NCBI GenBank assembly: GCA_019750465.1
Contig: JAIEOP010000393.1
Span: forward strand, 1 to 56,331
Direction: 5' to 3'
DNA length: 56,331 nucleotides
DNA from: Acetobacteraceae bacterium
Lineage (GTDB): Bacteria > Pseudomonadota > Alphaproteobacteria > Acetobacterales > Acetobacteraceae
A program made the translations under genes and the position numbers. Shown one piece after another: positions 1 through 8,861 of the stretch (its first letter is position 1; each line of letters opens with the position of its first letter). Under the pieces are notes generated by a model. The model was not told the origin of the DNA. It ran no database searches and worked only from the letters and a program-made list of their open reading frames with translations.

Positions 1-1487
1 GGCCCGTCGCGCCGCGGCCCCTGCCAGCGCGGCGCGTCCCAGCGGCGCTCCGGCCCGCCCCAGGCAACCCAGCGCTGCCGCACCGGCGCAAGATGGGTGA
101 CCTGGCGGATATTCACCCGGGTCACATAGGCCGGCGAGGCGCGGTACCACGGATACCAGGGCTCGCGCGGGCCGAGCGGGATCCAGCCCACCGGCCGGCC
201 ATGGCCGCCATACCCCACCGGCCCGCCGAAGAAGGTGACGAGGGCCGGCGCCCAGACCGGGCGCAGCGCCGGCAGGCCGATCACCGCCACGGGCGCCGGC
301 GCCCAGCCCCAGCGCGGGCCGAGGCGCACCCAGCGTCCGTAATGCGAGGTTGCGAACCCCCAGGGCACCGCATCCACCCAGGTCCAGCCCCAGGGCTCGC
401 GCCACTCCCAGGAGCCGTCGCTGTAGGGCACCCAGTCCTGCTGCACGGGCGGGTACCAGACATCGCCGTATTCGGCATGCCGGTCCCAGCGGCCTGCGAG
501 GCCGAGTTCGCCGATGCCGGTCATGCCGCGCGCGGCCGCGGGAACCGCGACGCGCGGCTCGGCGGCGAGCGACCAGGCCATGAGCGGCGTCGTCGGCCCG
601 GCGGCCTCGATCACCGGCGCCGCGCCCGGCAGCAGCCGGACGGCCTCGCCCGGGCCGAGGCGGAGCGGCTCGCCACTGCTGGCCCCAGCGCTGGCCAGCG
701 TGACCTCGGCCGCCCCCTCGAAGACGGCGATGCGGCCGGGCCGGCTGCCGTCGGGCGCGGCGGCCTCGATCAGGATGCGGCCATCCAGGGCGGTGGCGAT
801 GCTTGCCTCGGGCGTCGCGACATCCACCGTGCCGCCGAAGGCATCGAGCCCGGCGAGGCGAAGGAAGACGCCGCCCTGGGCGAGGGTGGCGCGCAGCCCC
901 CCCTCGTCCAGCGCCTCGATCTGCAGCGCGGAGCCGCCATCGAGCGTGAGGCGCGAGGCGCCGGCCTCGATGGCGGCGCGGGCGCCCGGCTCGACCCAGA
1001 TCGCGTTGCCAGCGACGATTGCCGTGTTGGGCGCGGCGGGCCGCCAGTCCTCGCTGTCGGGCAGGCGCAGGCTGACGGCGCCGGTGGTGCGGGCGACGCG
1101 GCCCACCACGGAAGGCGGATCCTCGGCCTGGAGCCGGAGGTCGTCGGCGCCGACATCGCTGCGCACCGGCCCCGAAGCCGGTGCGGCCGGACGGGGCGTG
1201 GCCGGACGGGGCGTGGCCGGACGGGGCGTGGCCAGACGGGGCGTGGCCAGACGGGGCGTGGCCAGACGGGGCGTGTCGAACTTGCTGCCGGCGATGCCGG
1301 GCGGCGCGGCGGGGTTGGGCTGCCCGGCCTCCTGCGGCGGCACGTAACCCCCTCCCGACCAGGGGGCGGGCCAAGCCTGCGGCGCGGGCGAGCCGGGGAA
1401 TTTCTGTGCCTGCGGCGCGGTCGCCGGCAGCACGAGCGCGGCCAGGGCAAGGGCGCCGAGGCGGGAGAGGGGGCGGCGTTGCGGCAT
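1..1487 (-). CDS. DUF6600/FecR-like surface protein, C-terminus cut by window edge
   Basis: The reading frame starts at an ATG at 1487 with a GGAAGG ribosome site 5 nt upstream and runs off the left edge, so only the first ~495 residues are seen. It has a signal peptide (MPQRRPLSRLGALALAALVL), then a Pro/Ala linker with six 5-residue repeats (TPRLA/TPRPA). A beta-rich FecR-like section follows (about residues 100-290). The last section is rich in aromatic residues, with W-Y-P, W-V-P-Y and G-W-T-W-V motifs, as in DUF6600 proteins. Export to the envelope is inferred; molecular role is unknown. Long open frames on the opposite strand here are GC-rich shadows. Confidence 0.75.
   Translation of the reverse strand, partial: MPQRRPLSRLGALALAALVLPATAPQAQKFPGSPAPQAWPAPWSGGGYVPPQEAGQPNPAAPPGIAGSKFDTPRLATPRLATPRLATPRPATPRPATPRPAAPASGPVRSDVGADDLRLQAEDPPSVVGRVARTTGAVSLRLPDSEDWRPAAPNTAIVAGNAIWVEPGARAAIEAGASRLTLDGGSALQIEALDEGGLRATLAQGGVFLRLAGLDAFGGTVDVATPEASIATALDGRILIEAAAPDGSRPGRIAVFEGAAEVTLASAGASSGEPLRLGPGEAVRLLPGAAPVIEAAGPTTPLMAWSLAAEPRVAVPAAARGMTGIGELGLAGRWDRHAEYGDVWYPPVQQDWVPYSDGSWEWREPWGWTWVDAVPWGFATSHYGRWVRLGPRWGWAPAPVAVIGLPALRPVWAPALVTFFGGPVGYGGHGRPVGWIPLGPREPWYPWYRASPAYVTRVNIRQVTHLAPVRQRWVAWGGPERRWDAPRWQGPRRDG
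1186..1275. repeat. Six tandem 15-bp repeats inside the DUF6600 gene
   Basis: Six head-to-tail 15-bp units lie at 1186, 1201, 1216, 1231, 1246 and 1261. The first three read gccggacggggcgtg on the plus strand and the last three differ by one base (gccagacggggcgtg). On the coding (minus) strand they give TPRPA or TPRLA, so copy-number change would keep the frame. Near identity of units points to recent slippage expansion. Confidence 0.9.
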
Positions 1488-1638
1488 GGACCTTCCTGCA
1501 GAGCCGGCCCGTGGCGCGGATGCGCCCCGGACCTGCCCATGCAACGCGGCCGGCGTGGCGGAAAGGCGGCGCCGCCATGGCGCACCGGCGCCTCACGCGG
1601 CCCCGATGCGCCCGATCACGCGATCCTGATCGGTGCCG

Positions 1639-3267
1639 CTACCCGAGGCTGATCGGGGTCAGGTCCTGGAACCAGGACTGCGCCTGCACGAAGCCGCGGA
1701 CGTTGCGCCCGAGGGCGCGCGGGTTGAGGTCGTGCGACACGAACAGGAACAGCCGGTCCTCCACCACCTTCTCATGCAGTTGCTGCAGCAGCTTTTCCTG
1801 CGCCTCCGTATCGAACTCCGCGTAGATGCGGTCCATCAGCGCGTCGTACTCGGCATCGGAGAAGTAGCCCCAGTTGTTCGCCGCCGGCGGGACCAGGTCG
1901 GTCTTCAAGAAGCGCACGGCGAAGGTGAAGGGGTCGAAGGCGCCGTAGGAGATGTTGATGGCGGAGACGCCGCGGTTGGACGGCGACTTGGCGCCCTCGC
2001 GCCAGAGGCCGAGAAGGGCGTTCCACTCCACCACCTCGAAGCCGATCTCGATGCCGATCTCCTTCAGGTTCTGCTGCACCGCCTCGTTCATCGGCAGCGG
2101 CTGCATCTGGCCCGATCCGCTGGGCGAGATCGCCACCTTGGTGCGCAGCGGGTTGCGCGCCGAGAAGCCGGCCTCCGCCATCAGGCGGCGCGCCGCGGCG
2201 ACATCGGTGCGCACCGGATCCTTCGGGCTGCCGTGCCAGGGATGGCCCGGCGGCACCAGCCCGGCGCCCGGCGCACCCATGCCGCCCAGCATCTCGCTGA
2301 TGCCCTTGCGGTCGATGGCGAGGTTCGCCGCCTCGCGGATGCGCCTGTCGCGCCAGGGCGAACCCTCGACGAAGGAGAGGTGCCAGGTCCAGTTGTGCGG
2401 GTACTGGTTGGAGATGATCTGGAAGCCGGCCGCGCGCAGCGACGGGATGGCATCGGGCGGCGGCGCCTCGATGAAATCGACCTGGCCGGAGCGCAGCGCG
2501 GCGACGCGGGTGTTCGCCTCCGGCAGCGGCAGCAGCACCAGGCGGCCGGCGCGCGGGATGCGGCCCGCATCCCAGTACTCGGCGAAGCGGTTCATCACGC
2601 AGCGCTCGCGGATGGAGAAGCTTTCCATCCGCCACGGCCCGGTGCCGACGGCGCGGCCGAGATAGGTGTCCCAGCTCCGGCCCGCGGCTTCCCAGGCGCC
2701 TTGGTGGGTGATGCCGACCCAGGTGAGGCCGTAGGGCACGAAGCTGTCGGGCCGGGTGGTCTCGAGGATGAAGGTGTTCGGGCCCTCGGCGCGCCAGGCG
2801 GCGATGGTCGGCATCCGGATGCGGGCGAAGGCATTGGCGCGCGGGTCGTAGTGCGGCGCGTCGGACCTGAAGGCACGGTCGTAGGAGAATACCACGTCGG
2901 CCGAGTCCATCACCTTGCCGTCGTGGAACTTCACGCCCTCGCGCAGCGTCAGGATCCAGCGCCGGCGGTCGGCCGGGTCGTTGCGCCAGGCGGTGGCGAG
3001 GCCGGGGCGCAGCACGGCCGGCGCATCCGACTTCGAGAGATCCCACATCACCAACTGGTCGTAGAGGGTGATGCCCATGAAGCGGTGGCCCTCGCCGCCC
3101 TGGTCCGGCACGCCGTTGGAAAGCGGCACGGCGGACGCGGTCATGCCGACGCGGAGCGTGGTGGAGGGCCCGGCCGGCTGGGCCAGGGCCAAGTCGTAGG
3201 GCAGCGTTGCGGCGGCGAGGGCGCCGGCGGTGCCGAGCATGCTGCGGCGGCCGATTGCAAGGGTCAT
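1639..3267 (-). CDS. ABC transporter substrate-binding protein, family 5 (peptide/opine type)
   Basis: The product is 542 aa, the usual size for SBP_bac_5 proteins (DppA/OppA type), which capture peptides or other small solutes in the periplasm for an ABC importer. The N-terminus has twin Arg and a hydrophobic stretch (RRSMLGTAGALAAATL) ending at ALAQ, a likely Tat-type export signal. The start at 3267 has GGGAG upstream. No permease or ATPase gene is near, so its transporter partner is not visible. It is a close paralogue of the gene at 5600-7219: both carry MTA(S/N)AVPL near the N-terminus and end in FVQAQSWFQDLTP. Substrate unknown. Confidence 0.9.
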   Translation of the reverse strand: MTLAIGRRSMLGTAGALAAATLPYDLALAQPAGPSTTLRVGMTASAVPLSNGVPDQGGEGHRFMGITLYDQLVMWDLSKSDAPAVLRPGLATAWRNDPADRRRWILTLREGVKFHDGKVMDSADVVFSYDRAFRSDAPHYDPRANAFARIRMPTIAAWRAEGPNTFILETTRPDSFVPYGLTWVGITHQGAWEAAGRSWDTYLGRAVGTGPWRMESFSIRERCVMNRFAEYWDAGRIPRAGRLVLLPLPEANTRVAALRSGQVDFIEAPPPDAIPSLRAAGFQIISNQYPHNWTWHLSFVEGSPWRDRRIREAANLAIDRKGISEMLGGMGAPGAGLVPPGHPWHGSPKDPVRTDVAAARRLMAEAGFSARNPLRTKVAISPSGSGQMQPLPMNEAVQQNLKEIGIEIGFEVVEWNALLGLWREGAKSPSNRGVSAINISYGAFDPFTFAVRFLKTDLVPPAANNWGYFSDAEYDALMDRIYAEFDTEAQEKLLQQLHEKVVEDRLFLFVSHDLNPRALGRNVRGFVQAQSWFQDLTPISLG

Positions 3268-3363
3268 GGCGCGAAGTCTCCCGTCGACTGTTTGGTCCTG
3301 GACAGTCGAGCAGGAAGCAAGCGGCGGGCCAAGCTGGCGAATCGGCCACGGGCCCCGGCGCCG

Positions 3364-3960
3364 TCAGCTGTGCCGGGGCCGAACCCGGGGTTCGGGCCGG
3401 CAGGCGACATAGCCGCGATAGCCGACCCGCAGCGCCTCCCCGATCTCGAGCATCATGTTCGCCTCGCGCCACGCCTCGCCACCCATCGGTCCGGTTGGGG
3501 CGAGGGTGATGCGCAACGGTTCGGCGGCGAGCCGGAGCGCAGGGGCCGCCTCCTGCGTAACGGTATGGGGCTGCAGGATGACCAGATGACCGTTCAGCTT
3601 GACCACCGCCGGCCCCTGCGCGGCGCCCCCCGGCCCCGCACTCACCGCAAGCACCGGCCGGCCCGCCCTGGCGTAGTGGAAGGCGCAGAGCGGTCCGTCG
3701 CCGATCGCCAGGCGGATCTCCGCATCGCGCATCGTACGGGGATCGAGGGTTGGGACATCCGCGCCGGCGATTGCCTGCCCCGCTGGCAGGATGCGCGCAA
3801 TGCCGGGCGGGTTCGTGGCGCGGAGGTCGTCGTCGGGCGCGTCGCTGCCGTCGCAGCCCGCAAGTGGCCCGGCGACGAGCAGGAGTGCCAGGGCACCGGC
3901 CGTGACCGCACGCCAGGAGGGGGCCGCCACCGGATGCATTCCGTCCCTTGCCGCGGCCAT
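3364..3960 (-). CDS. Putative lipoprotein of unknown function
   Basis: 198 aa. An N-terminal hydrophobic segment ends in a lipobox-like LAGC (about residue 35), so an outer- or inner-membrane lipoprotein is likely. The rest (about 160 aa) matches no family I recognise. The ATG overlaps the stop of the DUF305 gene by one base (TGATG), which suggests translational coupling. A second ATG seven codons in, preceded by AAGGGAC, is an alternative start. It is the last gene of a cytochrome c - DUF305 - lipoprotein run. Confidence 0.65.
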   Translation of the reverse strand: MAAARDGMHPVAAPSWRAVTAGALALLLVAGPLAGCDGSDAPDDDLRATNPPGIARILPAGQAIAGADVPTLDPRTMRDAEIRLAIGDGPLCAFHYARAGRPVLAVSAGPGGAAQGPAVVKLNGHLVILQPHTVTQEAAPALRLAAEPLRITLAPTGPMGGEAWREANMMLEIGEALRVGYRGYVACRPEPRVRPRHS

Positions 3961-4409
3961 CAGTCGCGCGCCTCCAGGTCCGCGACAAGGTGCTTCATCT
4001 CGGCGATCTCGCGTTCCTGCGCCTCGATGATCTCGTCGGCGAGCTTGCGCACCCGTGGATCGGAGATCTGCGCCCGCTTGCTGGTGAGGATGGCGATCGA
4101 GTGGTGCGGAATCATCGCCCGCATGTAGGCGGCGTCGTCCACCGTCGCCTGGCTCCGCACCAACCAGAGCGACAGCGCGAAGACGAGGACGGAGCCGGCG
4201 AAGATGCCGAGGTTCATCGCGCGATTGCGGTACATGCCCAGCATGAAGCCGAGCATGATGGCCGCCATGAACGCCCCCATGACCAGGGCCATCCAGCCGC
4301 GCGTCTGGCTCCAGAACACATGCTCAACGGCATAGGTGTTCAGGTACATCAGCCCGTACATGACGACCGTGGAGGTTGCGATCATGGCCGCGAAGCGCCA
4401 GTAGGACAT
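3960..4409 (-). CDS. DUF305 domain membrane protein
   Basis: 149 aa with about three hydrophobic helices (roughly residues 5-27, 40-60 and 66-86) followed by the hallmark M-I-P-H-H-S-I-A-I motif (about residues 99-107) and a charged helical tail. The paired His motif is characteristic of DUF305, a ferritin-like fold family often found with copper-handling or respiratory genes. It lies between a c-type cytochrome and a lipoprotein on the same strand. Metal binding is inferred from the family; no direct function can be stated. Confidence 0.85.
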   Translation of the reverse strand: MSYWRFAAMIATSTVVMYGLMYLNTYAVEHVFWSQTRGWMALVMGAFMAAIMLGFMLGMYRNRAMNLGIFAGSVLVFALSLWLVRSQATVDDAAYMRAMIPHHSIAILTSKRAQISDPRVRKLADEIIEAQEREIAEMKHLVADLEARD

Positions 4410-4522
4410 GCCCTTCGGGTCCTCAGAGCTTGTGAATCAATCGAACTTGCGAAGGAGAGCCCGTGAATACATCGGGCAATACTGGCAACGCCCGGGGCTG
4501 CCGGGCATCCCTTCGCATACTC

Positions 4523-5065
4523 TCAGTGGCCGCCGGCGCCGGCCGCGCCGAGCGAGGCGTAGCGCTCCGGCGTCATGGCCGGCAGCGCCTTGACAAAGGC
4601 GGCGATGTTCCAGATCGCGGTGTCGTCATGGGTCGGCCCGAAGGCCGGCATGCCCGACATCTTCACGCCGTGCCGGACCAGCCAGAACACCTCCTGCGGC
4701 TCCCACCGCGCCGCGGCTTCCGTCAGGTGCGGCGGGCGCGGCCGCATGCCGCTCGCCCATTCGGCGCGCTCGACACCGGGCCCGCCATGGCAGTGCTGGC
4801 ACATCGCCTTGTAGGCGGAGGCACCCGCATCGAGCGTGGCGGGGATCGCGGTCTGCGGCGCCGCGATCCCCTCGGCGCGGCGCCGGACCGAATTGTGGAA
4901 GGTCGTGTCGAAGGCCCAGCGGGTGAAGGCGGTGTGCTCCTCGGTCGCGGCGACGTTGATGGCGCCGGCGTAGACGACCACCAGCCCGGCGATGCCGAGA
5001 AGGGCAAGTACGCCGCCGGCGCCTGCCGCCATGCCGAGCGCCATCGCCCTCGACCTCTCGTTCAT
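4523..5065 (-). CDS. Membrane-anchored monohaem c-type cytochrome
   Basis: 180 aa. One N-terminal transmembrane segment (about residues 9-33) is followed by a periplasmic domain with a single haem-attachment motif C-Q-H-C-H (residues 89-93) and a downstream Met in V-K-M-S-G-M-P-A-F-G, a plausible sixth haem ligand. This fits class I cytochrome c. The start at 5065 is preceded by GGGAGAG. It heads the run with DUF305 and the lipoprotein, about 110 bp upstream of DUF305. The electron-transfer partner is not in the window. Confidence 0.88.
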   Translation of the reverse strand: MNERSRAMALGMAAGAGGVLALLGIAGLVVVYAGAINVAATEEHTAFTRWAFDTTFHNSVRRRAEGIAAPQTAIPATLDAGASAYKAMCQHCHGGPGVERAEWASGMRPRPPHLTEAAARWEPQEVFWLVRHGVKMSGMPAFGPTHDDTAIWNIAAFVKALPAMTPERYASLGAAGAGGH

Positions 5066-5278
5066 GCGCGATCTCTCCCTGTCGTGCGACGCACCGCGCC
5101 CTCAGGCTTTGCCACTCCAGCCAAGTGATAGACGTCAACCGCATGACCGAAGGCGAGTTGCCCCGATACACGGAGACGCGATGCGACGAACGGTGGAGGA
5201 TCCCGCAACTTTCGCCCGCCCCGCACCTTCAGCGCGGTGCCCCACCGTGGCGGCGGGCGCGAGGGAGGCGGAGCCAGC

Positions 5279-5584
5279 ATGAGGTCGCATTCGGATCCCG
5301 CCCCCGCGCTGCTCAGCGTCCTGCTTGGCGCCGCCGTCCTGCTTGGCGGCTGCGAGCAGCGCTTTGCCGGCGTGCCCGTGGATGACGCCCAGGCACGGGC
5401 GGCGCGGACCGCCCAGCCGCCGGTCGGCGGCGTCGCGCCGCAGACCTACCCGCAATGGGGCGGCTCGATGCCGCCGCCCTTCGCCGCCTACGGCGCGGGC
5501 GCGCCCATCTTCGGGGCGCCGGTGCAGGGTGGCGCCGCGGTCTCCGGCGTCAGTGGCCTCGGGGGCGGGGTGCCGGCACGCTGA
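5279..5584 (+). CDS. Small Pro/Gly-rich lipoprotein, unknown function
   Basis: 101 aa starting at an ATG at 5279 with a purine-rich ribosome site (GAGGGAGG). A short hydrophobic region ends in L-L-G-G-C (about residue 25), a lipobox. The mature part is rich in Gly, Ala, Pro and Gln with low complexity. It is convergent with the binding-protein gene at 5600 (15 bp between stops). No family recognised. Confidence 0.6.
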   Translation: MRSHSDPAPALLSVLLGAAVLLGGCEQRFAGVPVDDAQARAARTAQPPVGGVAPQTYPQWGGSMPPPFAAYGAGAPIFGAPVQGGAAVSGVSGLGGGVPAR

Positions 5585-5599
5585 GGGTGGCGCCGGGGC

Positions 5600-7219
5600 T
5601 CAGCCCATCCGGACCGGCGTGAGGTCCTGGAACCAGGACTGCGCCTGCACGAAGCCCTGCACCCGCGCGGACATCGCCCGCGGGTTGAGGTCGTGGGCGA
5701 TGAAGATGGCGGCGTCGTTGTCCACCAGCCGGGCGTGCAGGCGCTTCATGATCGCGTCCTGCTTCTCGGCATCGAACTCGTCGAGCAGCCCGTCCATCAG
5801 CGCATCCGCCTGCGGGTCGGCGTGCCGGCCCCAGTTGAAGGCGACCGGGGGCGCGAAGGCGCTGTGCAGCGGCCGGATGAAGCCGACATAGGCGTCCTGC
5901 GCCGTCCAGCTCGCGTTGATGGCGTGGCAGCCGCGGGCGCCCGGCATCCAGGCGCCCTCGCGCATCTGGGTCAGCAGGGTGTTCCAGTCCAGCACCTCGA
6001 AGGCCAGCTCGATGCCGACCTCCTTCAGGTTCTGCTGCACGTATTCGTTCATCGGCAGCGGCTGCATCTGCCCGGAGCCGCTCGGCGAGATCATCACCCG
6101 GGTCTTCAGCGGCGCGCGCGGCGTGAAGCCCGCCTCGGCCATCAGCCGGCGCGCCGCCTCCGGGTCGAAGCGCAGGCGGTGCGCGGGGCTGCCGTACCAC
6201 GGGTGGTCGGCGTAGAGCAGGCCGGCGCCCTCGCTCATCATGCCGCCGAGCATCTGCTTCATGCCGGCGCGGTCGATGCCGAGGTTGGCGGCGCGCCGGA
6301 TGCGCGCGTCGCGCCAGGGCGAACCCTCGACATAGCTCAGGAAGTACATCCAGTTGTGCGGGTACACGTTGGAGGTGATGCGGAAGCCGGCGGCGCGCAG
6401 CGCGGGGATGGCATCGGGCGGCGGCGCCTCGATGAAATCCACCTGCCCGGCACGGAGCGCGGCGACGCGGGTATTGGCGTCCGACAGCGGCAGCAGCACC
6501 AGGCGTTCCGTGCGCGGGATGCGGTCCGGGTCCCAGTAGGCGGCGTTGCGCGTCATGACGCAGCGCTCGCGGATCGAGTAGCTCTCCATCTTCCAGGGGC
6601 CGGTGCCGATGGCGCGCTGCATGAAGGCGTCCCAGTTCCGCCCCGCCGCCTCCCAGGCGCCCTGGTGAGTGATGCCGATCCAGGAGAGCAGGGTGGGCAG
6701 CTGGCTGTCGGTGCGCTTGCAATCGATGAGCAGCGTGTGCGGCCCCTCCGCGCGGTAGCTCTCCACCGTGAACAGGCGGGAGGCGCTGATCGCCGAGCCG
6801 CGCGCATCGAAGGCGGGATGGTCGCGCTTCACCAGGCGGTCGAAGGAGAACACCACGTCCTCCGCCGTGAAGGGCCTGCCGTCGTGGAAGGTGACGCCCT
6901 GGCGCAGGGTGAAGATCCAGCGCCTGGGGTTGGCGGGATCGACCTGCCAGGCGGTGGCGAGGCCGGGCTTCGGCACGGCGATGCGGTCGGCACGGCTGAG
7001 GTCCCACTGCACGAGCTGGTCGAACAGCGTGATGCCCATGAAGCGATGCCCTTCCGCGCCCTGGTCGGGGACGCCATTGGCGAGGGGCACGGCATTGGCG
7101 GTCATGCCGACGCGGAGCGTGCCGCCGGGGGCGGGCTGCGCAAGGGCGAGGTCCCAGGGGAGCGAGGCGGCGGCTAGGCCCGTGGTGATGGCGGCGCGGC
7201 GACTGAGGGAAACGGCCAT
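5600..7219 (-). CDS. ABC transporter substrate-binding protein, family 5 (paralogue)
   Basis: 539 aa SBP_bac_5 protein with a Tat-like signal (SRRAAITTGLAAASL) ending at ALAQ and a GGGAGA ribosome site before the ATG at 7219. It is strongly similar along its whole length to the product of 1639-3267, including the core F-I-E-A-P-P-P-D-A-I-P and the C-terminal SWFQDLTP. The two are probably a duplication now separated by 2.3 kb of unrelated genes. There is no permease or ATPase neighbour. Substrate unknown; peptide-like solutes are the family default. Confidence 0.9.
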   Translation of the reverse strand: MAVSLSRRAAITTGLAAASLPWDLALAQPAPGGTLRVGMTANAVPLANGVPDQGAEGHRFMGITLFDQLVQWDLSRADRIAVPKPGLATAWQVDPANPRRWIFTLRQGVTFHDGRPFTAEDVVFSFDRLVKRDHPAFDARGSAISASRLFTVESYRAEGPHTLLIDCKRTDSQLPTLLSWIGITHQGAWEAAGRNWDAFMQRAIGTGPWKMESYSIRERCVMTRNAAYWDPDRIPRTERLVLLPLSDANTRVAALRAGQVDFIEAPPPDAIPALRAAGFRITSNVYPHNWMYFLSYVEGSPWRDARIRRAANLGIDRAGMKQMLGGMMSEGAGLLYADHPWYGSPAHRLRFDPEAARRLMAEAGFTPRAPLKTRVMISPSGSGQMQPLPMNEYVQQNLKEVGIELAFEVLDWNTLLTQMREGAWMPGARGCHAINASWTAQDAYVGFIRPLHSAFAPPVAFNWGRHADPQADALMDGLLDEFDAEKQDAIMKRLHARLVDNDAAIFIAHDLNPRAMSARVQGFVQAQSWFQDLTPVRMG

Positions 7220-7506
7220 GGGTAGTCTCCCGCTCGGGTCGTGTGCCGGGAAGCTACATCAGCCGGGTCGCCAGGGTGCGTCCGGGTTGGGTGGAAATTC
7301 GGCGCCCGGCCAGACAATTGCCGCCACGGCGGGCAGGGCGCTGCGGGCGCTGCCACCCGGATGGGCAGGCTGTCCGCGCGCGATCATCCTGGCGGACCAG
7401 AGGCCGCAAGCCGGTTCTCGCCGGTCCGCGGCGTTGCGCCGCGCAGCGGCGACAGCGGGCGCGTCCGGCCCTATGTCTGCGCCAACCGATCCCGGAGGAA
7501 CCGCTC

Positions 7507-8751
7507 ATGTCCCCCACCCGCCGCGCCCTGCTCGGCGCCGCCGCAACCCTGCCCTACGCCCCTGCCATCCTGCGTGCCCAACCCGCAAGCGACGTGATCC
7601 GCATCGGCGTCCTCACCGACCTCGCCGGCCCCTACCGCGACGTCACCGGCCCCACCTCCGTCGCCTGCGTGCGCCAGGCGGTGGAGGAGTTCACCGCGCA
7701 GAACCCCTCGATCCGGGTCGAGGTCATCGCCGCCGACCACCAGAACAAGGCCGATGTCGGCGTGAACACCGTGCGCCAGTGGTTCGACACCCGCGGCGTC
7801 GATGTGGTGACCGATGTCGGCAACAGCGCCATCGCGCTCGGCATCAACCCGGTCTGCGTGGAGCGCGACCGGGTGCACCTGAACGCCTCCGCCGCCACGT
7901 CGGACCTCACCGGCCGGGCCTGCACGCCGAACACCATCCACTGGTCCTACGACACCTGGTGCTTCGCCAAGACCTCCGGCGCCGCGCTGACCGGGATGGG
8001 CGGCGACACCTGGTACTTCCTCACCGCCGACTACGCCTTCGGCCACGCCATCGAGCGCGACACCACGCGCTTCATCGAGGGCGCCGGCGGGCGCGTGCTC
8101 GGCGCCTCGCGCTATCCCTTCCCGCAGACCACCGATTTCTCCGCCTTCCTGCTGCAGGCGCGCGCGTCGCGGGCCAAGGTGCTCGGCCTGGCGCTGGCCG
8201 GCGACGACCTGGTGAACAGCGTGAAGCAGGCGCAGGAGTTCGGCCTGACGCGCGGCAGCAATGCCATGCAGCTCGCCGCCATCATCGGCTCCGTCACCGG
8301 GGTGATCGCGGCGGGGATGCAGACCATGCAGGGCATGTACATCGCCGAGACCTTCTACTGGGACCAGGACGAGCGCACCCGCGCCTTCACCCGCCGCCTG
8401 CAGGCCCAGCAGCGCATCCCCGGCGTCTTCCCCAACTACGTGCATGCCGGCAACTACTCCGGCGTGACGCACTACCTGAAGGCGGTGAAGGAGCTCGGCG
8501 TGGCGCGCGCCAAGGCGTCCGGCCGCGAGGCGGTGGCGCTGATGAAGCGCATGCCGACCGACGACGACGCCTATGGCCAGGGCACGGTGCGGGAGGATGG
8601 CCGCAAGATTCACCCCTCCCACCTCTACCAGGTGAAGCGGCCGGAGGAGAGCCGCGGCCCCGGCGATGTGTACAGGCTGGCCGTCACCATCCCGGCCGAC
8701 CAGGCCTTCCGCCCCCTGGCGGAGGGCGGCTGCCCGCTGGTCCGGAGCTGA
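7507..8751 (+). CDS. Branched-chain amino acid-type ABC substrate-binding protein
   Basis: 414 aa periplasmic binding protein of the Peripla_BP_6 (LivJ-like) family. A twin-Arg export signal (TRRALLGAAATL) ends at A-I-L-R-A-Q; the mature protein opens with IRIGVLTDLAGPY, typical of the fold. The ATG at 7507 is chosen over upstream starts because GGAGGAA lies 6 nt before it and the signal peptide begins there. No liv permease or ATPase genes are adjacent. Roseomonas-type genomes carry many such orphan binding proteins; the ligand could be an aromatic acid or amide rather than an amino acid. Confidence 0.9.
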   Translation: MSPTRRALLGAAATLPYAPAILRAQPASDVIRIGVLTDLAGPYRDVTGPTSVACVRQAVEEFTAQNPSIRVEVIAADHQNKADVGVNTVRQWFDTRGVDVVTDVGNSAIALGINPVCVERDRVHLNASAATSDLTGRACTPNTIHWSYDTWCFAKTSGAALTGMGGDTWYFLTADYAFGHAIERDTTRFIEGAGGRVLGASRYPFPQTTDFSAFLLQARASRAKVLGLALAGDDLVNSVKQAQEFGLTRGSNAMQLAAIIGSVTGVIAAGMQTMQGMYIAETFYWDQDERTRAFTRRLQAQQRIPGVFPNYVHAGNYSGVTHYLKAVKELGVARAKASGREAVALMKRMPTDDDAYGQGTVREDGRKIHPSHLYQVKRPEESRGPGDVYRLAVTIPADQAFRPLAEGGCPLVRS

Positions 8752-8861
8752 CGCCCCGGCGCGCGGTGCCGCCGCCGCCGCGCGGGCGATCAACCTTGCC
8801 GAAAGGGCCCATGCGGGAGAAATGATTCGCCGCGCCCTGCAACCCCGCGCCCGGATCAGCC

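Noticed and set aside
1633-4128. Open frame of 831 codons on the plus strand
   Set aside because: It runs antisense to the binding protein, lipoprotein and DUF305 genes, has an Arg/Gly/His-rich composition and no family features; a typical shadow frame in high-GC DNA.
3364-5065. Cytochrome c/DUF305/lipoprotein block as a copper-resistance operon
   Set aside because: DUF305 is often near copper genes, but no multicopper oxidase, CopA/CopC or metal regulator is present, so the claim is not supported.
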